DNA of 64,000 bases from Isoetes taiwanensis (taxonomy: Eukaryota > Streptophyta > Lycopodiopsida > Isoetales > Isoetaceae). Both the position numbers and the translations under genes were made by a program. Every line of letters starts with the position of its first letter. The first letter of the stretch is position 1. Shown piece by piece: positions 26,758-38,160 of the stretch. The notes beneath the pieces were generated by a model that saw only the letters and a program-made list of their open reading frames with translations, did not search any database and was not told where the DNA came from. The DNA is taken from NCBI GenBank assembly GCA_021234155.1, contig JAJEKV010000210.1, forward strand, positions 88,501-152,500, in the 5' to 3' direction.

Positions 26758-29128
26758 ATGGGATCCTCTCACATAGATGCGGAAGGTAGTCAAATTGTTA
26801 TAGTCGGTGCTGGCATTGCAGGCCTTGCCACAGCCCTCGCATTTCACAGGTTCCTCTCTCCTAGTTTGCCTCTGATATATATTATATTTAGAAAAGTTTG
26901 TCAGGCATCCCTTCCGATGAACTTTTTCGCAAATAAATTTTGCTATGTAGACAACTGGCCTTGGTTTGCAGGTTAGGAATTAAAACACTCGTTCTCGAGC
27001 AATCAAATAACCTAAGAGCAGGTGGTACGTCGATTGGACTTTGGAAAAATGCTTGGCGTGCTCTAGATGCATTAGATGTCTCAGATGAATTGCGGGAAAA
27101 CTATTTTAACATCTCTTGGTAAGCTAATGCCATTTGTCAAAACTTTTCTAAATGCCATTATAATTGGACATGTCAACCGACTACCATTTGAAGACATGAT
27201 TCAAAAGCAGTCAAATGTTCTAAAAAGTTCTTTACTTGTATTTCTTCAATGCTCTCTTTCAAATAAATTCAATACAGGCATGGTTAAGTTTCATAACATG
27301 CACAGGCGGTTTATTTATTTAGCATTGAAAAGCATTTTTATAGTTGCAGATAATTTGGTATTATAAAAGCCAGTTCTCTCTGATGCAGCTTTGATATTGT
27401 TTCTGAGGCTGGGAAGTTGATCAAGCGTGTCAGACTCGATAATAATGCCAGGTAAACATGTGTCCGATGTACAACTGCGCTCTTTTGTCTCATAAAGGAT
27501 GTTTAGACATATTTATTTATATATGCATTTCCTTTGAAGCTTAACAAACTAGATATTCCAAATAAGCTCAATTTTTACAATCTAGATATTTCGAAATCAG
27601 CTTAATATTTGCATTTAGATACTAAAAGACTCATTGTCTATCGATAGAAGTCATGCCTCTTGTTGATATTATCTATATCTGGAGGAATTTTGTCTTTCTT
27701 TTCTCCTAAGCATTATGGACAAATGGAATATTTATAAAATGTTACGCATTCTACGGTTTCATACTTTAAAATGTCATGTTTTTTTCCTCCTATCTGATGC
27801 ATCTAGGGAGTGCTCAGTGTTCTAGGTTATAGCATCTGATGTTAGTGAAGTGTATGCCTAAATTCTTTCAAATTTCAGCCATGAACTTCGGCCCGTGGAG
27901 CGCACAGCGCTTATGGAAGCACTTGCAAAGCCTCTTCCTAAAGAAACTATTAAATTCAATAGTAAGGTAGAAAAAATATCAAAAGCTAAAGAAGGATCCC
28001 AGACCGAGATTTATCTGGAGGATGGAACAACTATAACTTCAAAGGTATGCTCAAACCTGCAGCATTTACTTTAAGGACGCATTTCTACTCAGCGATTTCA
28101 CCTGGTTAATGTTGTAGATGCTCATTGGCTGCGATGGTGTGCATTCTGTTGTTGCCCAATGGATGGGTCTGAAGGAACCTAGTATTGTGGGCCAATATGC
28201 TATTCGAGGTGTAGCTAGATATTCAGTAGGTCACATATCTGTCCCATTTTCTACTCAATACCTTGGTAGGGGTGTTCGTGCAGGAATTGCTTCAATATCT
28301 ACTGATAAGATCTACTGGTTTGTTGCTTTTAACAATCCTAAAGAGCAAGGTCTGTTCTCTCTCTCTCCACTTCTAAATATGAGCTTTTTGGGCACGTGGA
28401 TGCCTGGCTAAAATAGGCTTCTTAAAAAAAAGTGCTCTTCTTATTAGCGTTTCTCGTTTCTCGTCAGTACTTATAATCACAGAAAATCGTTATGACGTTT
28501 GTATGATGGCTGATAACAATCCAAAAGTGTTAAAAGTCTTGTCTTCTTTTTTTCTGGTTCAACACATGCTGAGAATGGAGAACTGAAAGTCTATGTTACA
28601 TTTGCAGGTTGGATGACTGACCCCAGTGAACTGAAGCAACAAGCAAAGATTATGATCAAGGATTGGTCAAGTGATAGCAAAAGGGTCATATATGATATTA
28701 TAGACAACACCCCACCAGAGACAGTAAGCAGAAGCACATTCAGAGACAGATTGGCACTTCCATTTTTGACCCCAAAGTTAGCTGTTGATGGAGTAACACT
28801 TGCTGGGGATGCACTACATCCTATCACACCTAACCTGGCCCAGGGAGGATGCTTGGCCTTGGAAGATGGTGTTATTCTGGCACGCGAAATCTACACTGCT
28901 CTCAAGGCCCAGGAAGAACCTAGCCAACATTTGTCCCAGGCCCTGGAAAGATATGTGAAGCAAAGATGGAAGAGATTCTTGCCATTGACAATCCAGTCCC
29001 GTATTATGGGTGCAGTTATGTCACCCAGTTCTCCAATTTTAAGTTACCTTAGAGATTACTTTGTTCTACCTTTGAATCGGTTGTCAAACCATACTCATTT
29101 TGATTGTGGAACCCTGCCTACAATTTAG
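26758..29128 (+). CDS. FAD-dependent monooxygenase, CTF2/MO1 type, copy 2 (6 exons)
   Basis: Exons 26758-26849, 26972-27118, 27389-27451, 27879-28044, 28118-28349 and 28608-29128 join to 406 codons. All introns are GT-AG with better acceptors than in copy 1; the fourth is 73 bp. GAGIAG (17-22) is the FAD-binding fold, GCDGVHS (160-166) the DG motif, GDALHPITPNLAQGG (from 300) the GD motif. The last reads NLAQGG where copy 1 has NLGQGG, a Gly to Ala change in a conserved loop. I chose the ATG at 26758 because an upstream ATG at 26736 runs into a stop and the upstream frame has no other ATG. The chain is very similar to copy 1 apart from N-terminus, codon 230 region and C-terminal tail, so the pair arose by tandem duplication. 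No stops or frameshifts; probably functional. Confidence 0.95.
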
Positions 29129-29760
29129 CTTGCAGCCATTGTCAAAGTATTTAGTCAGTATCAAGGTGCTTGGCCTGTCTCTCTTAAGGAGGAAACTTAA
29201 CTTTAGTTTAGCAAGTGTAAAAGTTCAAAATGTTTGAAGACATCATTATAAGAGCGAATTCTCTTACTTATAAGAGCGAATTCTCTTAGAAGTCTATGAA
29301 GGCAGAGGATTGACGTGCTTTCCCAGAATTTTAAATGATAAGAAGATTATGGTGTTGCAGTGTTGAGTTGCATGATGCTTTCTGTGCGCATTGTTTCTTG
29401 GGTTGATGAAATGTACGAGACAGGAAACATGCATTTGATACTTAAAAGGCAGGAGTGTGCATGTGGATCTTTCTAGGTTCAATTCCTAGGAGACGTTTCT
29501 CTATGTGTGTGTTACATTGTTAACCGGCAGGCCTTTTGATCTGGTTGATCATGGCCATCCGTTCCAACCCTTTGATAGGGCAGAATGGGCTAAGTCCTCC
29601 GGATTGAGTAGAGAAACAAGTTGAGATGCCTTGGATTGAGCTGAGATATAAAGTGGCCTGCTTGATTTTAGCTTCAGATGGTGATAAACTGGTTGGGGGC
29701 TGATAACATTTGCATTTGAAAGTATGGCGTGGGAGACGTATTTGTACGAGAATATATGGT
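29129..29760. other. 3' flank of monooxygenase copy 2
   Basis: Probably 3' UTR at first. A small duplication around TTATAAGAGCGAATTCTCTTA (two copies near 29248-29290) has dyad symmetry (GAGCGAATTCTC). No AATAAA found close to the stop. Confidence 0.5.
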
Positions 29761-29764
29761 TTTA

Positions 29765-29905
29765 GGGGTTTTTTTTTTTTGTTTGAAGGCATGGTTGGTG
29801 GGACTTGCACACACCCACGTCTCCCACCCGATGGTAGCCAGTGGGTTTTGAACCCTAGTGGGTTTTAGGGTTGTTTTCGTGCAGTTGGAAGCAAGGTAGT
29901 TGGGA
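29765..29905 (-). mobile_element. Possible tRNA-derived SINE
   Basis: On the minus strand AGGGTTCAAAACCC resembles a pol III box B, followed by a block with GGGAGACGTGGGTGTGTGC, then CAAGTCCCACCAACC and a short A-rich tail (29770-29780 on plus). A convincing box A is not visible, so this is tentative. Confidence 0.35.
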
Positions 29906-29980
29906 TGCAATGGATTTGGAAGGAGGGCATGTGGCGCACGATTCGCTATGATGCCAAGGATAAACACGGAGGTTCTTGTA

Positions 29981-30077
29981 TAAGGGAAAGCTATTGGAAA
30001 TGCGATTCTCGGTTTAGCTGCGACTGGGCACCGGTCACAGCTAAACCGGGAATCGTAGACCCAATAGCTTTCCCTTA
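29981..30077. repeat. Near-perfect hairpin, arms about 40 nt
   Basis: TAAGGGAAAGCTATTGG (29981-29997) is complementary to 30061-30077; inside it GATTCTCGGTTTAGCTG pairs with CAGCTAAACCGGGAATC, with two short internal loops and a loop of about 17 nt. Size and shape fit either a small MITE or a miRNA-like precursor. Strand cannot be decided. Confidence 0.8.
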
Positions 30078-30787
30078 CAATATATCAATTGGGGAGGCAT
30101 TTTTTTCGAGCGAATTACTCTGTGTGAAGCTTAGAAGATTGGAAGCTGAGAAGATAAAGCAAGATTAGAAGAAATCCGGTGAAGATTGCAGAGAATATGA
30201 TGCTATAGCCAGCTGGAAGAAATTTTCTATTTTTTAGAAAGTCACGTTGCAGATCTCGAGCTGTTAGATCTTTTCAATTCTTTCAGATTGTTCGAAATTT
30301 CGTATAATCTGATCTTCTTGCTCTGTTAAGAACTGTTTCTTGACCGGTGAACCTGTAACACAGGGAATGCTCGACCCGATTAGCATTCCCCATGTGGCGG
30401 CAGGAAAATGTGAAAGGAATTTTGGAAATTTCCTTAAAATCCATAAAAAAGGTCCATTTTTGAAGTATGCTCGTGACAAGTATGACAATTTGAACATTTC
30501 TGGTACCATTTTTGTGTGGGCAATTGAACGTAGCTTCCATGCAACAAAATTTTTAACCCTTTTTAGCTCCCTAGTTTGATATAGAAAATAGTAATATTTT
30601 TGCAGATTAGAAAGAAATAGACAATGAAAAAATAGCGAAAAAAAGGGATGTTGCATTCAGAGCTTTTGAAGTCTCTAAAAGATTATGAACAAAATTGTAA
30701 AAAATGCAATACATTTTGGAATTGCCTCAACGCTGAAGCTTTTTTTCTATTTATATCTTTTCCTTCTCGGATTAACTTTATATTTTG

Positions 30788-31015
30788 CAACGATCATCCT
30801 CTAACTCGTTTAGACTGTGATCATCAGAGCTCTCATTGTCAACTTCAACCTCAAAGCTAGATGTAACTCAATGACCTTCTTCATTACTATCTACCAATAA
30901 ATCTCATCCTCTGACTCGTTTACACTGTGATCATCAGAGCTCTCATTGTCAACTTCAACGTCAAAACTAGATGTAACTGAATGATCTTCTTCATTACTGT
31001 CTACCAATAAATCTT
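30788..31015 (-). repeat. Tandem duplication (about 113 bp) of an acidic coding segment
   Basis: Two copies contain GTGATCATCAGAGCTCTCAT and CTACCAATAAATCT. On the minus strand both encode an acidic Ser/Asp-rich stretch (VEVDNESSDDHS). The upstream copy belongs to the open 3' frame ending at 30891; the second copy lies beyond its stop. Confidence 0.9.
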
Positions 31016-34000
31016 CATCATGATCTCTGGCAATTCTTTTGGGTGCTTTACCCAATCCACATGCTGATCTTAGTAACGTTTGAGTCACAACACACAACTT
31101 GTTAGCAGCAATCAAAACAAAGTCATATGCAAGCACTTTCACTTCAATCAGGTCTATGGTACCAATATTTTCTTTAGTCTTTCTCTCTTTCCCACTCCAT
31201 CTTTTACCATCTCCATACTATAACTCTCACTAAATATATTAACGCCGCTTTTATGAATGCATTGGTCTCGCTTATTCTCAAGGCACACATCTCCACCAAG
31301 AAACGGAGAGCTATAACTGCAATAAGGACAGGGTCCCACCATCTCAGAATTGAGACAGGCCGCTAGGGTACGGATGGAGGGCAGGGAATCCCCCGGCATG
31401 AGAGATTATGCCAGTGCTGTCACATGCAGATAGTAGAAGATGAATACCGTGCTCTACAGGAATGCCCAGCATATGCACACATCCGAGCAGCTCATGCCGA
31501 TCTCAGATGCTCTAAGATAGCAATTCATCAACTGCTGGCTTCGCCAATGGTGGCACGTTTTGCATCTTACATTCTGCAAGTCTCCACCGTCAGGGAGTCC
31601 TTCACAGCACAGGGAATTTGACCGCCCAGATAGGGCCTCTCAACGCCTACTACAAGGGTTTTTCCTCCCACATGGGGGTTTTTTCATCCCAGTGGTAGAG
31701 ACACATTGTACAGGGTTTCTCTGGTTTTCTTTTGTGTTTGGAAACTTTCCGCTATATCGTCTCATAGGCCAGTTGGCCTCCGTGGACGTTAAAATATACT
31801 TCCTTCCTTCCTTTCTTCCTTCTCATCCAGTGCACTTTTAGTTGTATAGGAATTCCCATTCTCTTATGTTCCTTCTAGTAGCTTATCCAACCAGAATGGC
31901 TTCCCCCTCTCATAATTATCAACAAAGACAACAACAAACCTTTAAGTGGGATTTTGATCTGATGCTGAAAAGTGATATTTCTTAAAGCTTCAATCGCATG
32001 AAGACCAAACTGGTCTTCTCGAAATGTCATTTCCTTAAAATCATATCTTCCAGCAACTCGGGATTGTAGAAATCTCTTTCCTTCGAGCAAGACATTTATA
32101 GAACCTACTAAACGTCTGATCAATTTAGCCGTGTGTATGTCCAACAAGAAGGAAGCCAATCTTCACCTTCTTGAAGATTTGTTTCTCAACTAGCATAATA
32201 CAGTGAGTAAATAATTCTTCATTCTTAATTTCTCTCATCGTGTTGTCTAACTGGAGGTATAGTACTGGTGGTATATACTCTAACCTGCCTAAGAAAAAAA
32301 AAGGTTTTTCGGACTTGAATTGTGACGAGCAGCCATCACTCCATACTCAATGCTTCTTGTACTCTATTCCTTGTTCCTTAAGCCATGCAACATGCTTTTG
32401 TAGATAGTGCTCCACAAATAATAAATCATGCACGTTATCATCAATAATAGAAAAGTGAGTCCTTTTTATGATCTTCTTACTATTGTTGAGTCTATTCCTA
32501 ATCTGTTCTAATCTTGTGTTCTTTTTTCTTCTTCTTTGGACAATCTTCCTCTGTCTGCATAGGAACATTAATATCAGCATTCTTGTCATGTCTATATGTT
32601 ATGTGAACGAGTACAGAAATTTGGTCTGTGTGCCAGTGCATTGACTGGGGCTCATTTTGGATCTTGATGCTATAATTTTTTGCAAAGTCAATAACAGATA
32701 CAATTGTATCATCTGGAAATGACGACACACATTGCTTAAACTGATTGGCTTACCAATGTGCTGTGTAATTGTGGGGAACAAAATCTGATATTACCTTCTT
32801 CACATCCTCTTGAAACTCTCAGGGACTTCTTTCTTTCTATACTAATTTTAAGACAGGTTTGTACCTCAACGCCTTTCTTGGATCCCTGAATTCTCTGTCT
32901 TGGTCTGCAGGTTGCTTTTCAAATGTCTTTCAAGTAACTAGTAATGAACCTGTGCTATCCATTTTCCGTGGATATTTTTTAATTCTACCCAAACCACATT
33001 TTTTACACGCCAACATCAAGCAGCTATGATCAAACCACTTGTCACCATCTTTGCCACAAACCACTTGTCTCCATAAGTCCCTGGTGCACTTAATTCTTTG
33101 CTCCTTGGCTGCGCATTCTTGGCTAGGGCCACAAATGTTACAATGGCAGTTGCAATTGTCATGAACTCCACCTGATTTCCTCATGCTATTCAACCCCTGC
33201 ATGATGTATTCAAACTTTAAGTGATAGATACAACAACATGTATGCCTTTAACGCATCCTCCTAACAAAACTCAGTTTCAACATCTCAAAAGTCTGCAATG
33301 CAATTTTGATACCAGGATTCTCCTCTCTGAACCTGGGATAGAACTACAGGGAATTTGTGTGAATACCAAATAATTGCCACATGTAATGAACCTAGAATAT
33401 TGGATGAATACTTGCTTGACTGACTTCAAGAAGGTGAATTGAATGTTCCATCTTTATTCATGTCTCGGATACATATCTCCTCACATCTTTCCTGTATGAG
33501 ATACTCTTGTATTCTATGTCCAGAACTTGATAATAACTTCTCTATTATAATTTAACATGCTATCCATCCGCTTCCTCCTTCTGAACATTGACCAAAATCT
33601 ATTCCCTTTGTTAGCTTGCACCACTTTTTGACAAGCATTTAAAATTGTTTTTCTGGGGCTTCTGTTTGGTTAGGTTTGGTACCATTTGTACCTACTGCTG
33701 CCATTATCAAGATGGACTTTCTTGCATGAAGCATGTCATAATTCCTCTCATACTTATGTTCTTGCATCGTTTCCTTCAAATTCTTCACCATTTGCTCGAC
33801 TACAGTAAACTTCTTAGATTTCTTTACGAAAGCAATTGGTAAGTCCCTTGCCCTGCAAATAAGATTGTCAAGAATACGGCCTTTGTCACTATCATGAATA
33901 TTTGTAGTAATTTGGTGAAATACTTCAAAGATTTCTCCCGAAATGTCTCTCATTCTATGTTTACTCAGTCTCAATTTCTTATTTTTCTTTGAAGATGAAG

Positions 34001-34121
34001 CTTTAGAAGGGAAATTCTTCTTCGTTGCTACCTTCTTTGTAGACAATCTCTGCCTGTAATCTCTCTTCCGTGTTGCATCAATTGCTCGATAAATTGAATG
34101 GGGAGAGGAATTTGGTTTCAT
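30889..34121 (-). pseudogene. DUF7869-type transposase-like gene, broken (element A)
   Basis: Pieces of one protein appear in order on the minus strand. N-terminal basic segment 34121-33639 (160 codons, with SPHSIYRAIDATRKRDYR). Cys-rich segment 33202-32930. A core at 32781-32347 with VIDFAKNYSIKIQNEP, MHWHTDQISVLVH and FSIIDDNVHD, then WSDGCSSQFKS near 32338. A GFLVGHTHG*IDQTF block follows near 32120, where the expected acidic residue is a stop. An acidic C-terminus lies at 31142-30891. The layout resembles the DDE-like DUF7869 family (spaced acidic residues, GHTHxDID); the family name is from memory. Frameshifts and stops are numerous, and a LINE end (31327-31825) sits inside in the opposite orientation. 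Function in this family is unproven; transposase is inferred. Confidence 0.7.
31327..31825 (+). mobile_element. LINE 3' fragment with (TTCC)n tail
   Basis: Plus-strand translation gives LRIETGR, then a stop, then CQCCHMQIVEDEYRALQECP, the same zinc-knuckle C-terminus as the LINEs at 18 and 36 kb. The 3' UTR has GGTTTTTCCTCCC and TCTCATAGGCCAGTTGGCC, then CTCCGTGGACGTTAAAAT and a TTCC tail. It is 5'-truncated and inserted into the decayed element A gene. Confidence 0.85.
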
Positions 34122-35015
34122 CTCTTTCAGATTTCTGCGTTTTGCAAAATTGGTGCAGGAAAATTGTTGAATTTTGGTTTAGGCAATTCTTTAATGAAAC
34201 AAAAGAACCCCTCCATTTTGCTTGAATTCAAGATGGGCAAGGCCGCCATCCACAAATATGGCAGGCTACACGCATTCTTGTTTCTGACACCATTCAAGAT
34301 AATGATTCTCTTAGCCTGTCATTTGATGGGCGCGCACCCTACATGTTAACATGTCAAACACGCATGTCATGTTTAAACACCGATTTTAAGCACATGTAAA
34401 CGTTCGAACGGTGATTTCTCCTACCCACTACCAATTTTGCACCCATATATCGATGCTTTGATCTGCGAATACTCAATTCTACTCATATTTCTTGGTTCTC
34501 AAAGACATGATTCCACAGAAAGATAATGCACTGTTATGAAGAAAATATATTTTAAGAGATTTATGATCACTTTGCAAACAACTCTCTGTGGCAAGATTTC
34601 TCGAATCTAAATGTTCCTGGGCATTTGAATGATTCGAATTACTCTACAAATAATTCTTCACGACAAGATTTATAGAATCTAAATGCTCCTGGGCAACTGT
34701 TTTCAAATTCAAATGAATCACGGCAAGATTTCTCAAATTTAGATGTTCCTGCACAACTTAAATTCATTCAAAACAAGATTTCTTAAATTCTAGCTTCGTA
34801 AAGTCTTCGGACAGTGCTACTCTTCCTAGATTTTGCTAGGACAAAAATAAAACCAGTAACTGGGGAGGTTTCCGTACAATATATAAAAAAATAGTCAATA
34901 ATTTACAACCACCTCATTAAGAAGCACGTGGATTTGGATCGAGGTGCACGACAGCGTGAATCTTGAACTTCGCGTTTTATTTTTTATTTTTTATTTTTTA
35001 TTCTTTATTTTTTAT
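34122..35015. other. Gene-poor stretch with a short degenerate repeat
   Basis: Around 34590-34790 a unit of about 70 bp containing CAAGATTTCTCRAATCTAAATG and GTTCCTGGGCA-like sequence recurs about three times with heavy divergence. Otherwise nothing recognised. Confidence 0.5.
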
Positions 35016-35019
35016 AGAG

Positions 35020-35305
35020 ACCCCCATTTTCTATGGAAACCTCCCCTATTTTCTTAATTGGAAACCTCCAAATTGTACAATGAAAATTGGAGAGGTTTCC
35101 ATGGAAAATTGGGGAAGTTTCCATGGAAACCTTTCCTACTTTTTGAAGTGGAAACCTCCCCAAATCGTACGAAGGAAACTGGAGAGATTTCCATGGAAGA
35201 CTAGGGAGGTTTCCAGGAAAGGTGGGGAGGTTTCCACATAAAGTTGGGGAGGTTTTCAGGGAAAGCTGGGGAGGTTTTTAGGGAAAGCTGGGGAGGTTTC
35301 CACTG
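35020..35305. repeat. Degenerate GGGGAGGTTTCC array
   Basis: Some twelve copies of GGAGGTTTCCATGGAAA or its reverse complement (TTTCCATGGAAACCTCC) are packed in 285 bp, first in mixed orientation (35035-35195), then in the same orientation (35205-35300) with GGGAAAGCTGGGGAGGTTT units. The GGTTTCCATGGAAACC core is palindromic. Confidence 0.85.
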
Positions 35306-35856
35306 GAGTCCAACCCAAATGGCAAATGGCCGATACTGACAAAAATCCAGTTCATAGTTCGTGGGCCTGGATATATGATTTGCAAATTTGCATGTGGATT
35401 TATAGAAACTCACAGGATTTATTCTGCAGCTGGAAATAGCATTAAGCAGAGTTAGATTTGATGTACTTAAGACGGGCCGAACACATAAAAATGGCATAGC
35501 GGATCTGCTGGAATGCCGATTTGGTTACAACATTAAGGTATGATTTATTCTCTAAAGCATTTGGTAACCATGGCAAAGCATCAAGAAACATTCGATTACT
35601 CTTACTATCATTATTACCAGTATCATAGACTTAATATAATGCAAGGCCAACAGTTTAAGTTTTATAGATTAAGAGGACTTCCTACACATGGCAAGGACTT
35701 CTAGAAACTTAGAAACATTAATTTCATGCATATTTATGCCCGTTTCTTCTTGGGAAAGAATGGATACAATGCCTTACGTTGCAATACTGGACTATGCCTT
35801 TGTTAAGCTTTTAGCTAACAAAATGGAACTTTAAGGCAATTTGATTTAATTTTAAA

Positions 35857-36617
35857 ATAGAATCGAATAGAATAGAATAGAATAGGATAGGATAGAATAG
35901 AATAGAATAGAATAGAATAAGTTTTTATCATCCATAAAGACCAATTGGCCTATGGGACCCAAACAGGAGGCGCAGCAAACGTATTACTGTCTGGTTTACC
36001 TCCCCCTCCCCCTCCCCCCCGGGGTCCCGAAGGATTGTTTGGGGGAAAACCGTGATGGGAATAGGCTTGCTATCAAACTATACAAATACAAATACAAATA
36101 CAAATACAAATACAAATACAAATACAAATACAAATACAAATACAAATACAAATACAAATACAAATACAAATACAAATACAAATACAAATACAAATACAAA
36201 TACAAATACAAATACAAATACAAATACAAATACAAATACAAATACAAATATATTATGGGGGAGATACTTATGTACACGTATTAGGTAAGTGCCTGAGGGC
36301 CGACCTGATCTCGGCGATCCATGATCTCTTGAAGGTATGATCTTAACCTTCGTACCGGGCTCGTGCTCAGCATCTTATACAGGGGCTGGCTAGGGCGGAC
36401 CAGCTCAGCATAGCGTATCTGAATGTCCTCATATGCCGGACAACTCTGAAGGATGTGGCATTCGTCCTCCATAGCTCCAACTTGGCAGCGTTGGCAAAGC
36501 CTCTCCTGATGCGGCTCCCTAATCCATCTCCCCGTCTCAATCCGGAGATGGTGTGCACCTGTGCAGATAGAGGCAATGGATCTGTGCTTTTTCATGGGTA
36601 GATGAGTGCGTTGTCAT
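35857..36617 (-). mobile_element. LINE 3' fragment with internal hexanucleotide expansion
   Basis: The minus strand encodes HLPMKKHRSIASICTGAHHL, LRIETGRWI and CQRCQVGAMEDECHILQSCP, the LINE C-terminal zinc-knuckle region, intact down to a stop at 36281. The 3' UTR then contains the (TACAAA)n block at 36081-36250. After it come CAGTAATACGTTTGCTG, GTTTGGGTCCCATAGGCC and a (TTCTA)n tail at 35857-35920. 5'-truncated. Confidence 0.88.
36081..36250. repeat. (TACAAA)n satellite, about 28 units
   Basis: 170 bp of almost perfect hexanucleotide. It sits inside the LINE 3' UTR, not at its tail. All six frames stay open through it, giving spurious YKYK and TNTN proteins. Confidence 0.98.
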
Positions 36618-38160
36618 AAGATTTTTTATGATGCCTTAGCCTATCAAATTACAAGCTATAACTCCAGTTCTTTTTCTAGTTAATGTTTTATCTGCATTGT
36701 CCATCTTGGCATTGCATTCTCTCAAATATATTTTCATAGGCATCTGATGTGTTTTTATGCAAGAAGATTTCAAAAACACTGTCTTAAAAAGGCTAGCTCA
36801 TCAAAGCTCAACAATCCCTTCTTACCCCCTCTTTACCTTCAATGCTAAAGGGTGAGATTGCTTATTTATTTTTAAATCTAACAAATTCCTGTAGGCCTAC
36901 TTATTAGTTATATTGGCTACAGGTAATTGGTGTTTGAGCTCCTTTATACAAGCTTGAGCTTATGTATTTGAGTTCTTGTTGCAATTCTTTGGTGGTATTT
37001 TAATGTTATGTAACAAAAGTTCTGGTTCCCTCTTGGTGGCATTTTAACGATTGTGCATTCTTTGATATGTAACAGTTACTATTTGAATAAAGGAGCTCAA
37101 TTTTTCCACACTCTTGTCTATGAATTTGTAAAATATATTCGTGGTCTTCAATTGTGAAATGCAACTAGATTCAATTTAATCTAGAAGAATATATGTGACA
37201 AATTGTTGACAAAAATGCTAGCAAAAACATTTCTGACGCATTCGTTGATGAAAATGTTGACGAAAATTTTGACAAACTTTTTGATGGTTTTCTTGATGTT
37301 TTTTCGTTGATGCTTTTTTGACGCTTTTTTTTATATTTAATCGTCAGAAGACCTGACGCTTTTTTTGACACGGTGTGTCAGAAAAATTTGCGAAGTTAAA
37401 TGTAGAATTTGATATGGTTTTGTGACCTCATAGAGTCTTGGTGTATTGTTGCAATGCATTTGCTTGGAATATTGGGACTGCGTATATAGTTGACATAAGT
37501 TGACCACTGTGGAAGACTGTAGTTCGAAGAAGGTAATTCTTCTCCAAAATGCAGTGATCATGGATTTTGTAGTGAGTGTTGTGCTGTGAGCTAGCATGTA
37601 AAATGGGTTATGCAGATCTTATTGACAATTTTCATAGCTACAACTTGTCATCCTGAGAAATGAGACTTTCGAGCATCTACATCCTATATGTTTCTGTTCA
37701 GAAAAGATATTAAGTTTATAGAGATACTAACACATAGCTTACAAAATTAAGGATGGGGATGTATCCATATAGTTTATACATTTTTACAGGATGCATTTCT
37801 GCTGTTAAGTGTAGGTAAAGTAGATCCAACTTTAAAGGAAAGTTTGCTGGAACCATTATGAGATATGTAGCAACCATCATTCATTTAAATTGGATTTATG
37901 TCTGTTCCAAAAGCACGCCACTTTTGCATACCCTTTTCTCAATATAGCACGCCACTTTTGCATACCCTTTTCTCAATATAGTGTTTTGTTGTGTGACATG
38001 CTGTTTTGCATTGTTGCAAATTTTTGCATTGTAGTAGTGGGTGGTTTAACATTTTCTTGTTTTAGTAAGAATGTGGTGTTTCAATAGCATTTGTAGATAA
38101 CAACACATCAATATACACAGAACACTTTTTACATTGTATTCACTTGATATGAAGATTACA
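36618..38160. other. Gene-poor stretch
   Basis: No gene recognised. Features: a degenerate TTGACGAAAATTTTGAC-rich segment at 37195-37390 that ends TTTTTGACACGGTGTGTCAG, possibly a transposon end, and a 35 bp perfect tandem duplication (AGCACGCCACTTTTGCATAC) at 37911-37980. Confidence 0.5.

Noticed and set aside
29845-29875. Telomere-like GGGTTTTAGGG sequence
   Set aside because: A single short occurrence without tandem TTTAGGG units; it falls in the possible SINE.
35952-36288. Open frames of YKYK, TNTN and YLYL repeats on both strands
   Set aside because: They are translations of the (TACAAA)n hexanucleotide, which has no stop in any frame.
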